From: Chaenocephalus aceratus
Lineage: Eukaryota > Chordata > Actinopteri > Perciformes > Channichthyidae
Direction of reading: 5' to 3'
NCBI GenBank assembly: GCA_023974075.1
Contig: CM043796.1
Span: forward strand, 28,148,821-28,212,820
Length of the DNA: 64,000 bases
The position numbers and the translations under genes were made by a program. How positions within the stretch are numbered: position 1 is the first letter of the stretch; every line of letters begins with the position of its first letter. Below are positions 35,815-46,813 of the stretch, in pieces. Under the pieces are notes generated by a model. It was not told where the DNA came from, made no database searches, and saw only the letters and a program-made list of their open reading frames with translations.

Positions 35815-36190
35815 TTAAAGTGCATTTAGCGGTGATTTACACGTCTGTTTGTTTCTCATCCATTCTTTGAGTTGACCTTTGAAGCTTTTGAGAGTGGGAC
35901 AATCCCGTTTCTCAGCTGGGAGGCTATTCCACAACGAGCTGCCTTTAATGGAGAGGACATTTAGTCCAAAAGTAGTCCGTCTGCGGTGGACTTCAGTCTC
36001 CTCTGGTTTCTGCAGCGTCCAGTGTGTTTTTTGTGGATGAATTCCCCTAAGGGATTGGGGGCCAGTCCATGTAAACATTTATAAATAAAGCACATACTTT
36101 TAAAAGACTTAAAATTGTCAAAGCTATAGAAATTGTGTTTTTCAAGGATGGTACAGTGGTGGTATGAATAAGGCTTTCTGTCAAACACCT
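35815..36190 (-). pseudogene. non-LTR retrotransposon ORF2 C-terminal fragment
   Basis: Overlapping minus-strand frames read HHCTILEKHNFYSFDNFKSF, YKCLHGLAPNPLGEFIH and FGLNVLSIKGSSLWNSLPAE, LKSFKGQLKEWM. This is the typical C-terminal tail after the reverse transcriptase of fish non-LTR elements. A frameshift near 35960-36080 and missing 5' sequence make it a dead fragment. Confidence 0.7.
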
Positions 36191-36810
36191 TGATAGCTCT
36201 CTTGAACGCCTACTCCACTCCATTTTGTAAGTAAATGTTGTACTTTATTTATTCAGATTTTGACCCACCAAACTTTAAAATAAGATTATTTGGTATAGAT
36301 AAAACAACTATATTAACATTCAAGATATCAAGATGTTCTGTTCAAAATATATTTCACCATCCATCTTCTTAAATAGAAAGATGTGCTGCTTTTGCTTTAA
36401 AATATATTTCACCATCCAGCTTCTTAAATAGAAAGATGTGCTGCTTTTGCTTTAAAATATATTTTCTGCAATGAGTACTTTTACTGCTAATACTTAAAGT
36501 ACATTTTCTTTCGAGTATTTAAATACTGTAATTTAAGTAACATTCTCCATGCAGTACTATACTTGACATTTAGTATTTTCATAGTGCTGTATTAGTACTC
36601 CAGTAAAGAATCTGAATACTTTTTCCCCCTCTGCACGTATGCAATACTTGTACTTGTAATTAGATATAAGTGTGTGGGCTAGATATTTACCATAGATATT
36701 CTTATATATTACTCAAATCCCTTACAAAATACATACATGTGATTAACCTAATCTTATAATTTGAAATGTATTTCTTCCTTTTTTCAACCGTTTTTCACCA
36801 TGCAACAGAC

Positions 36811-36885
36811 TCCCTGTCACGTGACGCCACCACGTGACTGTGTCAAAGTTGAAAGTCAAACACAACACTGCAGCTCTTCTTCAGC
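36811..36885 (+). promoter_or_regulatory. auh: auh promoter with twin CACGTGAC E-boxes
   Basis: A perfect 10-bp palindrome GTCACGTGAC occupies 36816-36825, and a second CACGTGAC lies at 36831-36838, about 50-70 bp before the auh start codon. CACGTGAC is the binding element of USF and TFE3/TFEB/MITF-type bHLH-zip factors. The spacing of about 14 bp suggests paired binding. No TATA box is apparent. Functional assignment is inference. Confidence 0.55.
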
Positions 36886-37072
36886 ATGGCGGTGCAAGCA
36901 GGACACCGAGCCCTGCTGCAAGGTGTGTGCCGGCTGGTAGGAGCCTCCTCCGGCTGCAGAACACATGTCTGCTCCGGTACCGGCTGGCTCTCTTCTCTCC
37001 CGGGGACACGACACTACAGCTCGGACCCGAAGGAGGACCTCCTAGTGAGGCACCTGGAGGGAGAGGACTCCG
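36886..37072 (+). CDS. auh: auh exon 1: mitochondrial targeting sequence
   Basis: AUH is the mitochondrial 3-methylglutaconyl-CoA hydratase of leucine breakdown, also described as an AU-rich-element RNA-binding protein. The start MAVQAGHRALLQGVCRLVGA lacks acidic residues and is rich in Arg, Ala and Leu, as in a matrix-targeting peptide. It is followed by RHYSSDPKEDLLVRHLEGED, the start of the mature enzyme. The donor is CCG|GTAAGT. All ten exons join in frame to 315 codons including the stop (314 aa), slightly shorter than the human protein as I recall it, mainly in the leader. The start codon is the first ATG after the paired E-boxes. Confidence 0.93.
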
Positions 37073-37278
37073 GTAAGTCCGCTCACAGAGTCACTCTGCC
37101 CGGTCCAATATAAATGCTTAGTCCCGTTAAGAGTTACAGCAAACGGTATTAGTAACCGACGGTGAAACGGTTTTTAAAGCCACAATGAGCCACGAAGGAG
37201 CCATTCCGGTGTCTGACAGCAAAGTCGAGTGTACGCGATGACGTCATCTTTGTACGTCACAGGCAGCCAAACATTCAC

Positions 37279-37350
37279 ATCCAAAATCAGAATCAGAAAA
37301 CCTTTATTCGTCCTCTTTATAGTGGACATTTACATATTTTACAGCAAGTA
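37279..37350 (-). repeat. non-LTR retroelement tail
   Basis: AAAATCAGAATCAGAAAACC followed by TTTATTCGTCCTCTTTATAG is the reversed 3' end of a common fish retroelement; it lies in auh intron 1. Confidence 0.5.
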
Positions 37351-38191
37351 TAGAGTCAAACATAGCTTAATATTAATTAAGCATAGAAATATAAGATAAA
37401 AGTAGGAGTTACAATATTTACAATTTAATTTAAGTGTAACTAAGTGGGGGGCCAGCAATAATATAATATGAATGAAGCGGTTTATACTGTATATATATTT
37501 CACATAAGTATTATTGGACATAACAAGTAGTATTGCACAACACAGGTGTTATAGTCTTTGTTGTTGTATGTGTGGTGGGGGTCTACCAGGAGCCGTGGTG
37601 GTTTTAGAGGCTGACAGCTACAGGAAGGAAGGAAGGAAGGACAAAGACAAAAAACCATATAATGTCTTTTAAATATTCCAATGAACTGAAAGGTTCAGGT
37701 GCATACACACAAAATACATAAATAAACCAAAACAAGCCAAACCGGACAAGACAATAACGTATAATCTTTTTTTTAGCTTGAGGGCTTTATGGTCGAAATA
37801 ACCCACACCAAAAAGTTGTATAAATACTTCTCTGCCTCTTCATAGTCCCATTAATAGACCACTTTCCCTCAATGGGAACTAAGTGTACATTTGGGGAAAC
37901 ATATCGATGTCTCTGTGAGTTTTAAATGAGCAGATATGCAAAAATGTGTTTTATTGACGTCTTCAGCTCTTATATCAGTATGGTATACTATTATATTTCA
38001 TTTACGATGCTTTGATCCAAGGCAACTTACGATAAGTGCAATCGACTGTGAAGAACTCAAAATAGCAAACGACCTGCTGGAACAAAAAAAGAGAATTCCT
38101 TGATTCGGTCCTTTTTCTTTTGACGACATGCTACTCTGTGTTTACCTCCGTTTGTTATTGTTTATCGGTGTGATGTCACTCTGTCTTTCAG

Positions 38192-38259
38192 GTATTGTTG
38201 TCGTTGGGATAAATCGACCAAAAGCAAAAAATGCCATTAGCAAGAATCTGGTCAATATG
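38192..38259 (+). CDS. auh: auh exon 2
   Basis: After GTCTTTCAG the exon reads GIVVVGINRPKAKNAISKNL, then VNM, which is the start of the crotonase fold and the helix that carries the RNA-binding lysines in mammals. Only the first of those lysines (SKN) is kept here; the second position is asparagine (VNM). The donor is ATG|GTACGT. A 305-bp (TG)n tract begins about 90 bp into the following intron. Confidence 0.94.
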
Positions 38260-38343
38260 GTACGTATTGCTCTTTGACAGTTTACTAATGTAACATATAT
38301 TTAACCAAGATCTACTGGATTAACCAAGAGGCTTTTTCTTTTA

Positions 38344-38652
<309 letters not shown>

Positions 38653-38806
38653 GCTTTAGTTAAGTTAGATCTTAAGGTTTTTTCTGTTCTCTTGCATTAC
38701 TTGTGATTGCATCAATATGCTCAAGTTTATTGTTTGTTAATACAGTGAGTTTCACATTTAAATCCTCAGACCATTTGAGACTGTATCTGTTGCTTTGGTC
38801 TTCCAG

Positions 38807-38894
38807 ATGCTTGAGGCTGTGGAGGATATCAAGAATAATAACAAGGTGCGCAGCGTCATCATCTGCAGTCTGGTTCCTGGGATCTTTTGTGCAG
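38807..38894 (+). CDS. auh: auh exon 3
   Basis: The exon begins after GTCTTCCAG and reads MLEAVEDIKNNNKVRSVIIC, then SLVPGIFCAG. It completes the helix (MLEA, with glutamate where the mammalian protein has the third lysine) and enters the oxyanion-hole strand before GADLKE. It ends GCAG|GTACAC with one base left over. Confidence 0.95.
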
Positions 38895-39044
38895 GTACAC
38901 TCTTTGTTTATTGCATCAGACGGCTCTAAGTAATCTCGGGGATATTATTCTGACCCTTGGACCAAGTGCAGGGAATTGTGTCTTCCTGTTCTTGCACATC
39001 GTGATGGTCCGCCCTTCATGCCTCGCTCTGATCTCTGTGTGCAG

Positions 39045-39131
39045 GTGCAGATCTGAAGGAGAGGGCCAAGATGCAGCAGAGTGAAGTGGGACCGTTTGTG
39101 TCCAAAGCCAGAGCGCTGATCACAGAGCTGG
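39045..39131 (+). CDS. auh: auh exon 4
   Basis: Following TGTGTGCAG, the exon encodes [20 protein letters not shown], then [15 protein letters not shown] is the conserved crotonase segment that binds the CoA thioester. The donor is CTGG|GTACGG. The following intron is mostly occupied by a Harbinger-like element that runs almost to exon 5. Confidence 0.95.
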
Positions 39132-39767
39132 GTACGGACCAGAGGAGGATGTGTTCAGTGCACTGGGATGCATGTTCATACCACACTTTATAATTCAGTA
39201 ATAATGGCGTTTTTTGAGTTGCAGATCTTACAGAATTTTCGTATCATGTTTCAATTGAAAGTTTTTATTTAGCTAATTTTCATGTTTCATATTTGTATGT
39301 AGTGTCTCTACTCTGACGTGTCTCCATGCTTTAATGTTCAAAAAGCTCTTTATTGTCTCATACTGCCTGTGCTGAGCACCTCTTTTCACCCTCCGTCTGA
39401 AACCAGAGCCCAGTCTGCTCTGATTGGTTAGAAATAGAAATGAACGAGCTTTCCTTAATTTTTCACACAAGTCGTCACAGCTCAGAGCAGACTAATTCAA
39501 CTTTATTTCATAGTGAGTACCTTGATTATTAATAATAACTTCTCAACTTCCAAAAAGCTGGAAACACATCACAGTTTGGATTTTAAAGTTTGGGCACTTC
39601 GGGGGAACATTTGGATAACATATTTATCTAAGAAACTAAGCCCAAGTGAAACAGGACTTAGTCTTACAAATTGTCACTAGCTAATTTCATTGTTTCTTCC
39701 TGTCATTCCTTTCTAAATCAAAACCTTGCCATAGCACTTCAGTTGGTTAAATGTGTGGGTGATTTTG

Positions 39768-40440
39768 TGCTGCGCTTCCATTACAGTTTAGGAACAGTTA
39801 CTATAGCAACGCAGTGTAGGCGGAGCCGCGACGTCATCTTCAATGAGAGCCCCAAAAAACAACACAGCCGCGCTCTTAGTACTCAGAGCTCCTCATATCT
39901 GTTCAGAAACTAGACAGAAGTTAAACAAGTACAAACCACAGACTGCCTGTGTCGTGGAGAACACAGTCGCTGGTTTATTTATGTTTGTAGGCCGTTGTTG
40001 TGAGTGTGGACGGTCGGAGCATATACAACGTTAGCTTAGCCAAGCTACATTTAGAAAACACGCATTTTAAAGGGTTTTTCGCCTGCCGTCTGTCTGCAGA
40101 CTTGTCAAAGCATTAATTCATGGTTTTTACTAACCAGTATCAGTATGTTGTTACTTCGGCATCATTTCGAAACGTGTATTACAATTAAATCACGGTCAAA
40201 TATGTTCATCTTGTTGTAGTTGTAGCCCCCTTGCCAGCGATTCTCTCTCTAGTTTAGCCCGACTCAGCCCGACTCAGCCTGGTTGTTCCTGGCCCTAGAA
40301 CCACGATTTTATGGGGCCAGAAAAATTGTGAATTAGGACCCGCTACCCGGTACTAGGCCAAGTGGAAACGCAGCCAAAAACGGGCCCCGCACGGCTCGGC
40401 ACGCTTAAAGCGAGCTACCCGCTGCAGTGGAAACGCGCCA
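39768..40440 (-). mobile_element. PIF/Harbinger-like MITE abutting auh exon 5
   Basis: Inverted relative of 10848-11428: it contains TTTAGGAACAGTTACTATAG, GTAGGCGGAGCCGCGACGTC, TCGCTGGTTTATTT and CTGCAGTGGAAACGCGCCA at its right end (40440), followed by TTA. The left end is less well preserved. Exon 5 of auh starts 21 bp to the right. Confidence 0.75.
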
Positions 40441-40461
40441 TTACTGTATTTTCTCTTACAG

Positions 40462-40554
40462 GTAACCTGCCAGTCCCAACGATCGCTGCGATCGATGGAG
40501 CCGCTTTAGGAGGAGGCTTGGAAATGGCGCTTGCCTGTGACATCAGAATAACCT
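40462..40554 (+). CDS. auh: auh exon 5: active-site glycine-rich segment
   Basis: Translation is [20 protein letters not shown], then [11 protein letters not shown]. This is the crotonase motif with the GGGLE glutamate, one of the two acidic catalytic residues. The acceptor TTCTCTTACAG lies only 21 bp after the terminal repeat of a transposable element. The donor is ACCT|GTAAGA, leaving one base that completes Ser with the next exon. Confidence 0.96.
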
Positions 40555-40939
40555 GTAAGACTCAATGGAACTCATTTCTCTCTGTTCAGATGAGTGCCTC
40601 TGGTCTGTGTGCAAAACACTGTCGATTGTGATCAATCAAAACAAGCGTATGATTGACTTGTCAGACAGTAGAGTCAGCTGCTGTGAGCATGCATGTTATT
40701 TAACTGTTACTGAAAAATATTAATTCATCCAATAGTTTTTTTGTCATTGTATATAGCATCCAATCCAACTTTATGTATATAGCACATTTAAAACAACATA
40801 ACATATATAAAAGCAGCATGAATACATTTAGACAAAACAACAACGAGACAATAAAACCATACTTAGAGCCACAGACTGAAAAACTCATACGTGTTACATA
40901 TTATGTGCGAGTGCTAATTCTTCACTTTGTTCCCTCTAG

Positions 40940-40996
40940 CTAATACTGCGAAATTGGGTCTGGTTGAGACCAAGCTTGCGATTATTCCTGGAGCAG
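40940..40996 (+). CDS. auh: auh exon 6: second catalytic glutamate
   Basis: A short exon after TCCCTCTAG encodes (S)NTAKLGLVETKLAIIPGA, containing the second catalytic acid (GLVE) and the IIPG loop. The donor is GCAG|GTAAGA. Phase agrees with both neighbours. Confidence 0.96.
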
Positions 40997-41187
40997 GTAA
41001 GACTGGATTCTCTTTATTTCCTAATTTCCAGTAAATCACTTTCTGTTGTCTGCACCAACTACCCTTCATGGGCTGCAACGAGTTGGAGATATGTTTTAAA
41101 ACGTTGGGATTTAGAAACAATTTAAAAAGAGAATGCATGATTATATGTTTTCTTAATGTGCCATGAGGCCTGCTATAGATATGCTAT

Positions 41188-41796
41188 TTAAAGGTCCATT
41201 CTAGCCATGCCTCATATCCCTCTATTTCACTTCGTGTTTCAAAAGTGCTGATTTGGGGTATAAAGCTTTTAAAAAAAATTTTTTTCAATTGATACAAAAT
41301 TAAAAAAGGGGGGGTCTGAGCTCATGCGGGACCCGGCAGCTACCGTCTAAACTAAATGCTGCCGTGATGAAACGCCATATCATGGATTATCAAGGATCCT
41401 CTCTGAAACAGTCTGGAGCTCAAAGGCTTTCTCTCTTGCCGGTTATACCACAAGGTGAGTTCCTTTCTACTTCCTGCTTCTTCACATACATGCTCTCCAA
41501 TACAGGTTAGCTCTAAGTGTTAGCGATGCTAATGTAAACACCGACCATATTACGTCCAAAACAGTCGGGCGTTGTTTCTGATGGAAACGTTTCTGATTGG
41601 GCCGTGGGTCCACATTTCAGATATTACGTCATATCGGACGCAAATCTGGATCAGCTCCGCTGTTCCCCGTTTTTAGAGATTTGGGTACGGAGGAAAAGAG
41701 AGGGTTTTATTTTCTGACGCTGCGTGAGTTCCCCGACACACAGTGAATGTATACAAGACATCAAGAAGTGCATTTTGCATGACAGGTCCCCTTTAA
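41188..41796 (-). mobile_element. TTAA-type MITE, family AGGGGACCTATCATG, copy 3
   Basis: TTAA at 41188-41191 and 41793-41796. The right end reads GCATTTTGCATGACAGGTCC, the reverse of the left end of copy 2. It lies in auh intron 6. Confidence 0.83.
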
Positions 41797-41892
41797 GGCC
41801 AAAGTCTAACTAAGGGATTGTTCCTTCAGGATGAATGATTTACAGGAACTCATGTAGGCTGTATTTCTCTTCTGTTTCTTTTACATTTCTTA

Positions 41893-42185
41893 TAGGGCTG
41901 CTCGATTATGGCAAAAATCATAATCTCGATTATTTGGGTCAATACTTTATATCACGATTATTAAAAACGATTATCCATTTACTTTGAAAACATCAATTTA
42001 TTGGAGAAAAAAATGTTTTTAACAGTTGATTATCCTGAACTTTAAGTAAATTCAACTGAAAAACCAATAAAAAAAAGTAATAATAACAAAAAAATAATCA
42101 TTTTATTTCGATTACGTTGTTTTCGTAATCGTTGCAAGCCATAATCGTAATTGCGATTTAAAATACGATTAATTGAGCAGCCCTA
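41893..42185. mobile_element. hAT-like MITE with GGGCTGCTCGATTA ends
   Basis: Ends TAGGGCTGCTCGATTATG and CGATTAATTGAGCAGCCCTA are inverted repeats, flanked by an exact 8-bp duplication ATTTCTTA (41885-41892 and 42186-42193). It is 293 bp, AT-rich and has no coding content. Confidence 0.9.
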
Positions 42186-42494
42186 ATTTCTTATATTTAA
42201 GGCATTTTCGTTTAAGAGTGACAGTACACACCGTTCTTTTGTCAGACTTGACATATTGTGATTACAAAGGCAGCAACTTTATACCAAAAAGCCATAGCAG
42301 CCAACCCGATAATCTTATATGCTATAAAAACGGTTGTGCAATACCACTGATTATAATATTCACTTTTGTACAGATGTATGGTACCTCACCTACTTTATAT
42401 GTTCATGCACTTTTATAATGCTGCAACTCATTGTTATACATTCTTTTTTTTCATGGATTTGTGCTTTTTTTAAATGATTATTTTTGCATTTATC

Positions 42495-42620
42495 AGGGTT
42501 CTTCTTACGGTCATTAAAAACCTGGAGAAGTTATGGAAATTCAAAATGCTAATTCCAGGCCCTGGAGAAGTTTTGGAAAACAATATTTTTCCCAAAGTTT
42601 TGGAAAAGTCATGGAAATGT
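42495..42620. repeat. dispersed repeat (GGAAAAGTCATGGAAA type)
   Basis: AAACCTGGAGAAGTTATGG, CCAGGCCCTGGAGAAGTTTT and TGGAAAAGTCATGGAAATG form the degenerate internal repeats of a familiar fish dispersed element. Boundaries are not clear. Confidence 0.45.
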
Positions 42621-43121
42621 AACTAAAGTTGCATCAAATATAATTTATATTTTATCTAATGGCCGAAATAGTAATACTATAATGATAATACATACTGTAT
42701 CGTATAGTAATTAAACTAAAATGGCATTTAACCGACGAGGTGTTTTGCTGGTGAGAGATTTCAGTTGCTTTAGCGTGTAGAAGCTAGTAAGCCTATTTGA
42801 TTTGTTTTAGATCGGCACGACATGTTTCAGATGCAGACCATGTTAAAATATAAAATGTTCAGTGGTACCGCTGAGAGAGTAATTTCTTTGGTCATGGAAA
42901 ATTAGGTAAAGGTGTATTAAAATGTAACCTTCTTATCTGCACTGTCCCTTTGCTGTAACACTGTAAATGTCCCGACTGTAGGACAAATATACGATTTCTG
43001 ATTTCCATTCGACAATGGTTTGGCAAAAGAGTTGAATATTCATCATATCTTTTATTTTTCGAGGTGATTTTGGGCTACAGTGTGGAACTAGTTTTTCTGA
43101 TCCCCTGTCCGTCCCATGCAG

Positions 43122-43309
43122 GCGGGACGCAGCGTCTCCCCCGGGCCATCGGGGTCTCCCTGGCGAAGGAGCTGATCTTCGCGGCGCGGGTGGTGGACGG
43201 AGCCGAGGCGTGTCGTCTGGGCCTCTCCAATCACTCTGTGGAGCAGAACAAGGCGGGAGACGCCGCCTACCTGAGGGCTCTGGAGCTGGCCCGCGAGATC
43301 AACCCTCAG
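43122..43309 (+). CDS. auh: auh exon 7
   Basis: The exon begins after CCCATGCAG and completes [14 protein letters not shown], then [39 protein letters not shown] and [13 protein letters not shown] is a hallmark of hydratase-type crotonases. Strong GC bias marks it against AT-rich flanks. The donor is CAG|GTAACA, phase 0. The two introns around it hold five transposable-element insertions. Confidence 0.96.
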
Positions 43310-43334
43310 GTAACACAAGAGAACATCTCTGACC

Positions 43335-43830
43335 TCTTTATAGAATAGAATTCCTTTATTGTCATCGCACCAGGTACAACGAAATTTAAAAAAGCAATCC
43401 TCGCAGTGCATTTCCACATAAAACGAATAAATATATATCTATATAAACATATACACACAAACATATGCTCACACATCCATACCAACATGCATACATGCCC
43501 GCACATTATTTAAATATAGTTTACAATATAAAAAACACAGGGATGATATTTTGCATCTCTGATGTCGATCAGTTAATAAAACTATTAAAAAGTAGTGCAG
43601 TTGTAACTGTTCAGTTCAGCGTTTGCCGCTGTTCAGTTCTCGTATGGCTCTGGGGTAGAAACTGTTTTTCAGTCGGGTTGTCCTTGATTGAATTGACCTG
43701 TAGCGTCTACCGGAGGGCAGAAGAGCAAACAGGAAGTGTCCAGGGTGTGAAGAGTCTGCAATTATTTTGCCTGCTCTGTTGAGGCAACGTTGGCTGAAGA
43801 GTTCCTCCAGAGAAGGCAGTGAGCAGCCGA
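43335..43830. repeat. retroelement-like insertion with CTTTATTGTCATCGCACC
   Basis: AATTCCTTTATTGTCATCGC, ACAACGAAATTT and CTCTGGGGTAGAAACTG resemble a reversed 3' end of a dispersed fish retroelement. It directly follows auh exon 7. Confidence 0.45.
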
Positions 43831-43873
43831 TGACCTTCTGGGCTTACCAAGGAATTATAATAATAATAAATAG

Positions 43874-44686
43874 TAGGGATGTAACGATATATCGAATATC
43901 GCGGTAGATAAATGTCTCAATACCGTCGTGAGACTGACAAAATCTACCGCCATTTAATTACTTTAAAAAAAATATTTTCTTTTTTTAAATAATTTTTTTT
44001 TTTTAAACGTTTATTTAACCAGATGGTCCCATTGAGATCATCGATCTCTTTTTCAAGGGAGACCTGTCCTACATGGCAGCAAGTAGGTTACAACATGAAC
44101 ATAAAACAACAGAACACAAAAGGACATCGTATTTACAGGGCTCCATGTACACACCTAGAGACATGGACAAGTACCAACAGTATATTATATCTCTGTCAAT
44201 AAGCCTCACCTTCTGGGCAACAACGGTATTGTTGTTGAAGTGGTGGAGAGACGATGCACAGTTTGACCCACTGCTGTCACCCATGGCCAAAGCATATCTC
44301 TCTGTCCCAGCAACATCAGTACCAAGCAAGAGAGTTGTTTGCACAGCAGGGGATTTTGTAAATGCCCAAACATCCCAGCTTCTACCTGGAGATGTGGACA
44401 TGCTCATATTCCTAAAAGATAACCTTGATGATCCTGAGTGAGTGAGTTAGAGTTGAGTTACTTGAAAAACTAAAGTGAAACTTGATTTATTTTATTGCAG
44501 GGTCTGATTATTATATTGTTGACACTTTAAAATGCTACTATCTACTAAAACGCTGTTCAAATCAGATTTATTATTTAATAAAGAAAATAAAAATCAAGTA
44601 AAAAAATAAAAAAAGTAAATATCGTACCGTGGACTTTTTATCGCGATATTATCGTACCGTGAGTTTTTGGTATCGTTACATCCCTA
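43874..44686 (+). mobile_element. hAT element relic retaining the hATC dimerisation domain
   Basis: Ends TAGGGATGTAACGATA and TATCGTTACATCCCTA are exact 16-bp inverted repeats, flanked by an exact 8-bp duplication ATAAATAG (43866-43873 and 44687-44694). The plus frame 44073-44441 includes WWRDDAQFDPLLSPMAKAYL, SVPATSVPSKRVVCTAGDFV, NAQTSQLLPGDVDMLIFLKD, the C-terminal hATC domain. The family usually has S-E-R-V-F-S in the VPATS block; here it is SKRVVC. Only this last part of the transposase remains. It lies in auh intron 7. Confidence 0.92.
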
Positions 44687-44944
44687 ATAAATAGTAGTTA
44701 TTTTTGTACTGATGCCTGGGAAGCACATGACGGTTATCTAATCTACTGGTGATGAATGCGTGGATTATACACAGAGGGAATAACAAAATGCTAATGGGGA
44801 TGAATGTCATGACGATATACTCACATTTTATCGATTTTAGGTAAGGAATAATATTCTACTTCAAAACAATTGACACTTACATCAAACACAGCAATTTATA
44901 AAACCTTTTTAAAAAGTCCCTTTCTTTGTAATTTGGTTCCTCAG

Positions 44945-44995
44945 GGTCCAATTGCAGTAAGGATGGCAAAACTGGCGATCAACCAGGGGATCGAG
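44945..44995 (+). CDS. auh: auh exon 8
   Basis: This 51-nt exon (GPIAVRMAKLAINQGIE), after TTCCTCAG and before GTAAGT, corresponds to the conserved AVRVAKLAINQGMEVD helix. Phase is 0 at both ends. Confidence 0.96.
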
Positions 44996-46230
44996 GTAAG
45001 TCTCAGAGGTCTCTTATTACTTCTGCTTTGACTCTTTTAGGGTTTCATCATCACATGGCCTGAACATATTTATTGGTTGTGCTAAAATGTGGCTGTATTA
45101 ATACGTTGAGCATACAAATGGCTTTGTACTTGGTATTTAAGTATAGCTTGTTGTGTTTATTGTAAGACCTTAGAAAGTCAGCGGGCTCTTTGCAGGAACA
45201 GTCATGCATGTGAAAGCTCTGTTGTGAAAGTGAAGCCAAAGCATTGGGGAATCCTGTAAATCTCCCCCGACCTGCAGCCACCCTGCCATGTTCCCCCCCC
45301 CTACCCTTTTTAATATTATGTCGTAATAATCTCACCTCATTCTTTTGGGAGCCCGAGTTAAAAAATGAAGACGTGAGAAGAAAAGAATACTATTGAGCTG
45401 CAGAGTCAGATTTACAAATATTATATTTTGACCTTAATCAAAATGTTCGGTTATTTTCAAAAGCTTTTTTAGCTTCGATTAATTTTAAACAGACTGTTCA
45501 ACAAAAGGCTACCCACAATCTAAATATTGGATTGTTCTTTATTAGTAAATTCCCATGTTCATTACAATGGTGGTCTTACCTTGACTTGAAGATGAAGTCC
45601 ATGCTTTCCTTCTGGACAACAATCTCCATTACATTTTTGTAAAAGTCCTCCTTATCTCCCTCTAGTTTCAAAAGTCTAGTTTGTTGTTTGCGTCTCTGTG
45701 TGGAATAACAGTAGCAACAAGAACCTGTGGGCTCACTTGCGCCCCCTTCAGTGCGGCAGAGGTTATGGCTGCCTCCCCTGGTGCTTTTTTCATTGCCGTT
45801 GTACGATGAGACCAGCGGGCCTAAATATCATATATACGTGAAATAAGTTATTTAGAGACTATGGATGGCGAGGATAAATGTAATAGAGGGATCTACAAAC
45901 ATTACATTGGTGACATACAGTGAGATGGTGCAGGCATGCGCTGAGGGCCCGCTTTCCAGCCAGTTACTGTGGGCTTACGAGAGGCAGAGCTCGTCCCTGC
46001 CTCACTCCTCATCGCTACCCGTAGTTGTAGCGGAGCTCGGCCAATTTGCTGATTTTGACTATAAAAAGCGATTGGAATCAAACAGAAATCACACTTACAA
46101 CACAGATCAGTGGAGACATTTTATTATTATTACTATTTAGTTTTTCTTTAGTTGTTTTTTCCGTTATATTGGAGTATGACAGGTGAGGCTCTGCACGTCG
46201 CTGTCACTAAGAGATGCCACTCTCTTTCAG

Positions 46231-46278
46231 GTGGATTTATTAACAGGCCTCGCCATTGAAGAAGCATGCTACGCCCAG
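46231..46278 (+). CDS. auh: auh exon 9
   Basis: This 48-nt exon (VDLLTGLAIEEACYAQ), after CTCTTTCAG and before GTGAGT, lies in the C-terminal helical region that packs in the hexamer. Phase is 0 at both ends. Confidence 0.96.
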
Positions 46279-46735
46279 GTGAGTAATACACAATAATGTA
46301 CCATGGTGTATGAAGTATTCATTTGGTTGGCAGCCTCACTCTGCATCGGCCAATCAGCTCGCTACACCCTCACTGAAAACACACACAGAAAAAAAAAACG
46401 TTTTATTCCATCACAAAATAAAATCCCACCTGTTAAGCTTGTACCAGGTCTTAAAATAAAATATATAATAATGACATGAGGATATTTCGAACTTATGCAG
46501 CAACACTTATGGTTTGTCTTATTTGAAGCACTTTTCCTGTCCATCAACAGGACTGGGCCTTCCAGAGAGGAGCTGTCAGTGTTGAAATGTGTTTCTACTG
46601 TCAGGGGCTTTTTGTATTTAGTCTACCGTCATCAGTATAAAATATAAAAAAACTGAGTGCAGGGTCTCTCCCAGAATTGGAAAAAATGCTTCAGAGCTGC
46701 GTTTTTGTCATACTTACACGTGTGTTGTCTTTAAG

Positions 46736-46813
46736 GTGATCCCCACTAAAGACCGTCTGGAGGGTCTGGCTGCCTTCAGGGAGAAGAGGCGTCCTCAATT
46801 CAAGGGCGAGTGA
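46736..46813 (+). CDS. auh: auh exon 10 and stop codon
   Basis: The exon reads VIPTKDRLEGLAAFREKRRP then QFKGE and TGA, matching the AUH C terminus (PTKDRLEGL, FKEKR-P). The acceptor is TTGTCTTTAAG, an AAG rather than CAG/TAG site but with a good pyrimidine tract. Confidence 0.96.
   Translation: MIPTKDRLEGLAAFREKRRPQFKGE

Larger units (their letters stand above)
35086..36640. mobile_element. nested transposon cluster
   Basis: An AAGTACT-type hAT element opens at about 35086 (CAGTGGAGGAAAGTAAGC) and its other half appears at about 36470-36640 (ACTTTTACTGCTAATACTT). Between them are a TTAA MITE (35321-35664), a LINE fragment (about 35800-36230) and a 55-bp direct duplication (AAAATATATTTCACCATCCA at 36344 and 36399). 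The order implies that the hAT element was the earliest. Confidence 0.6.
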
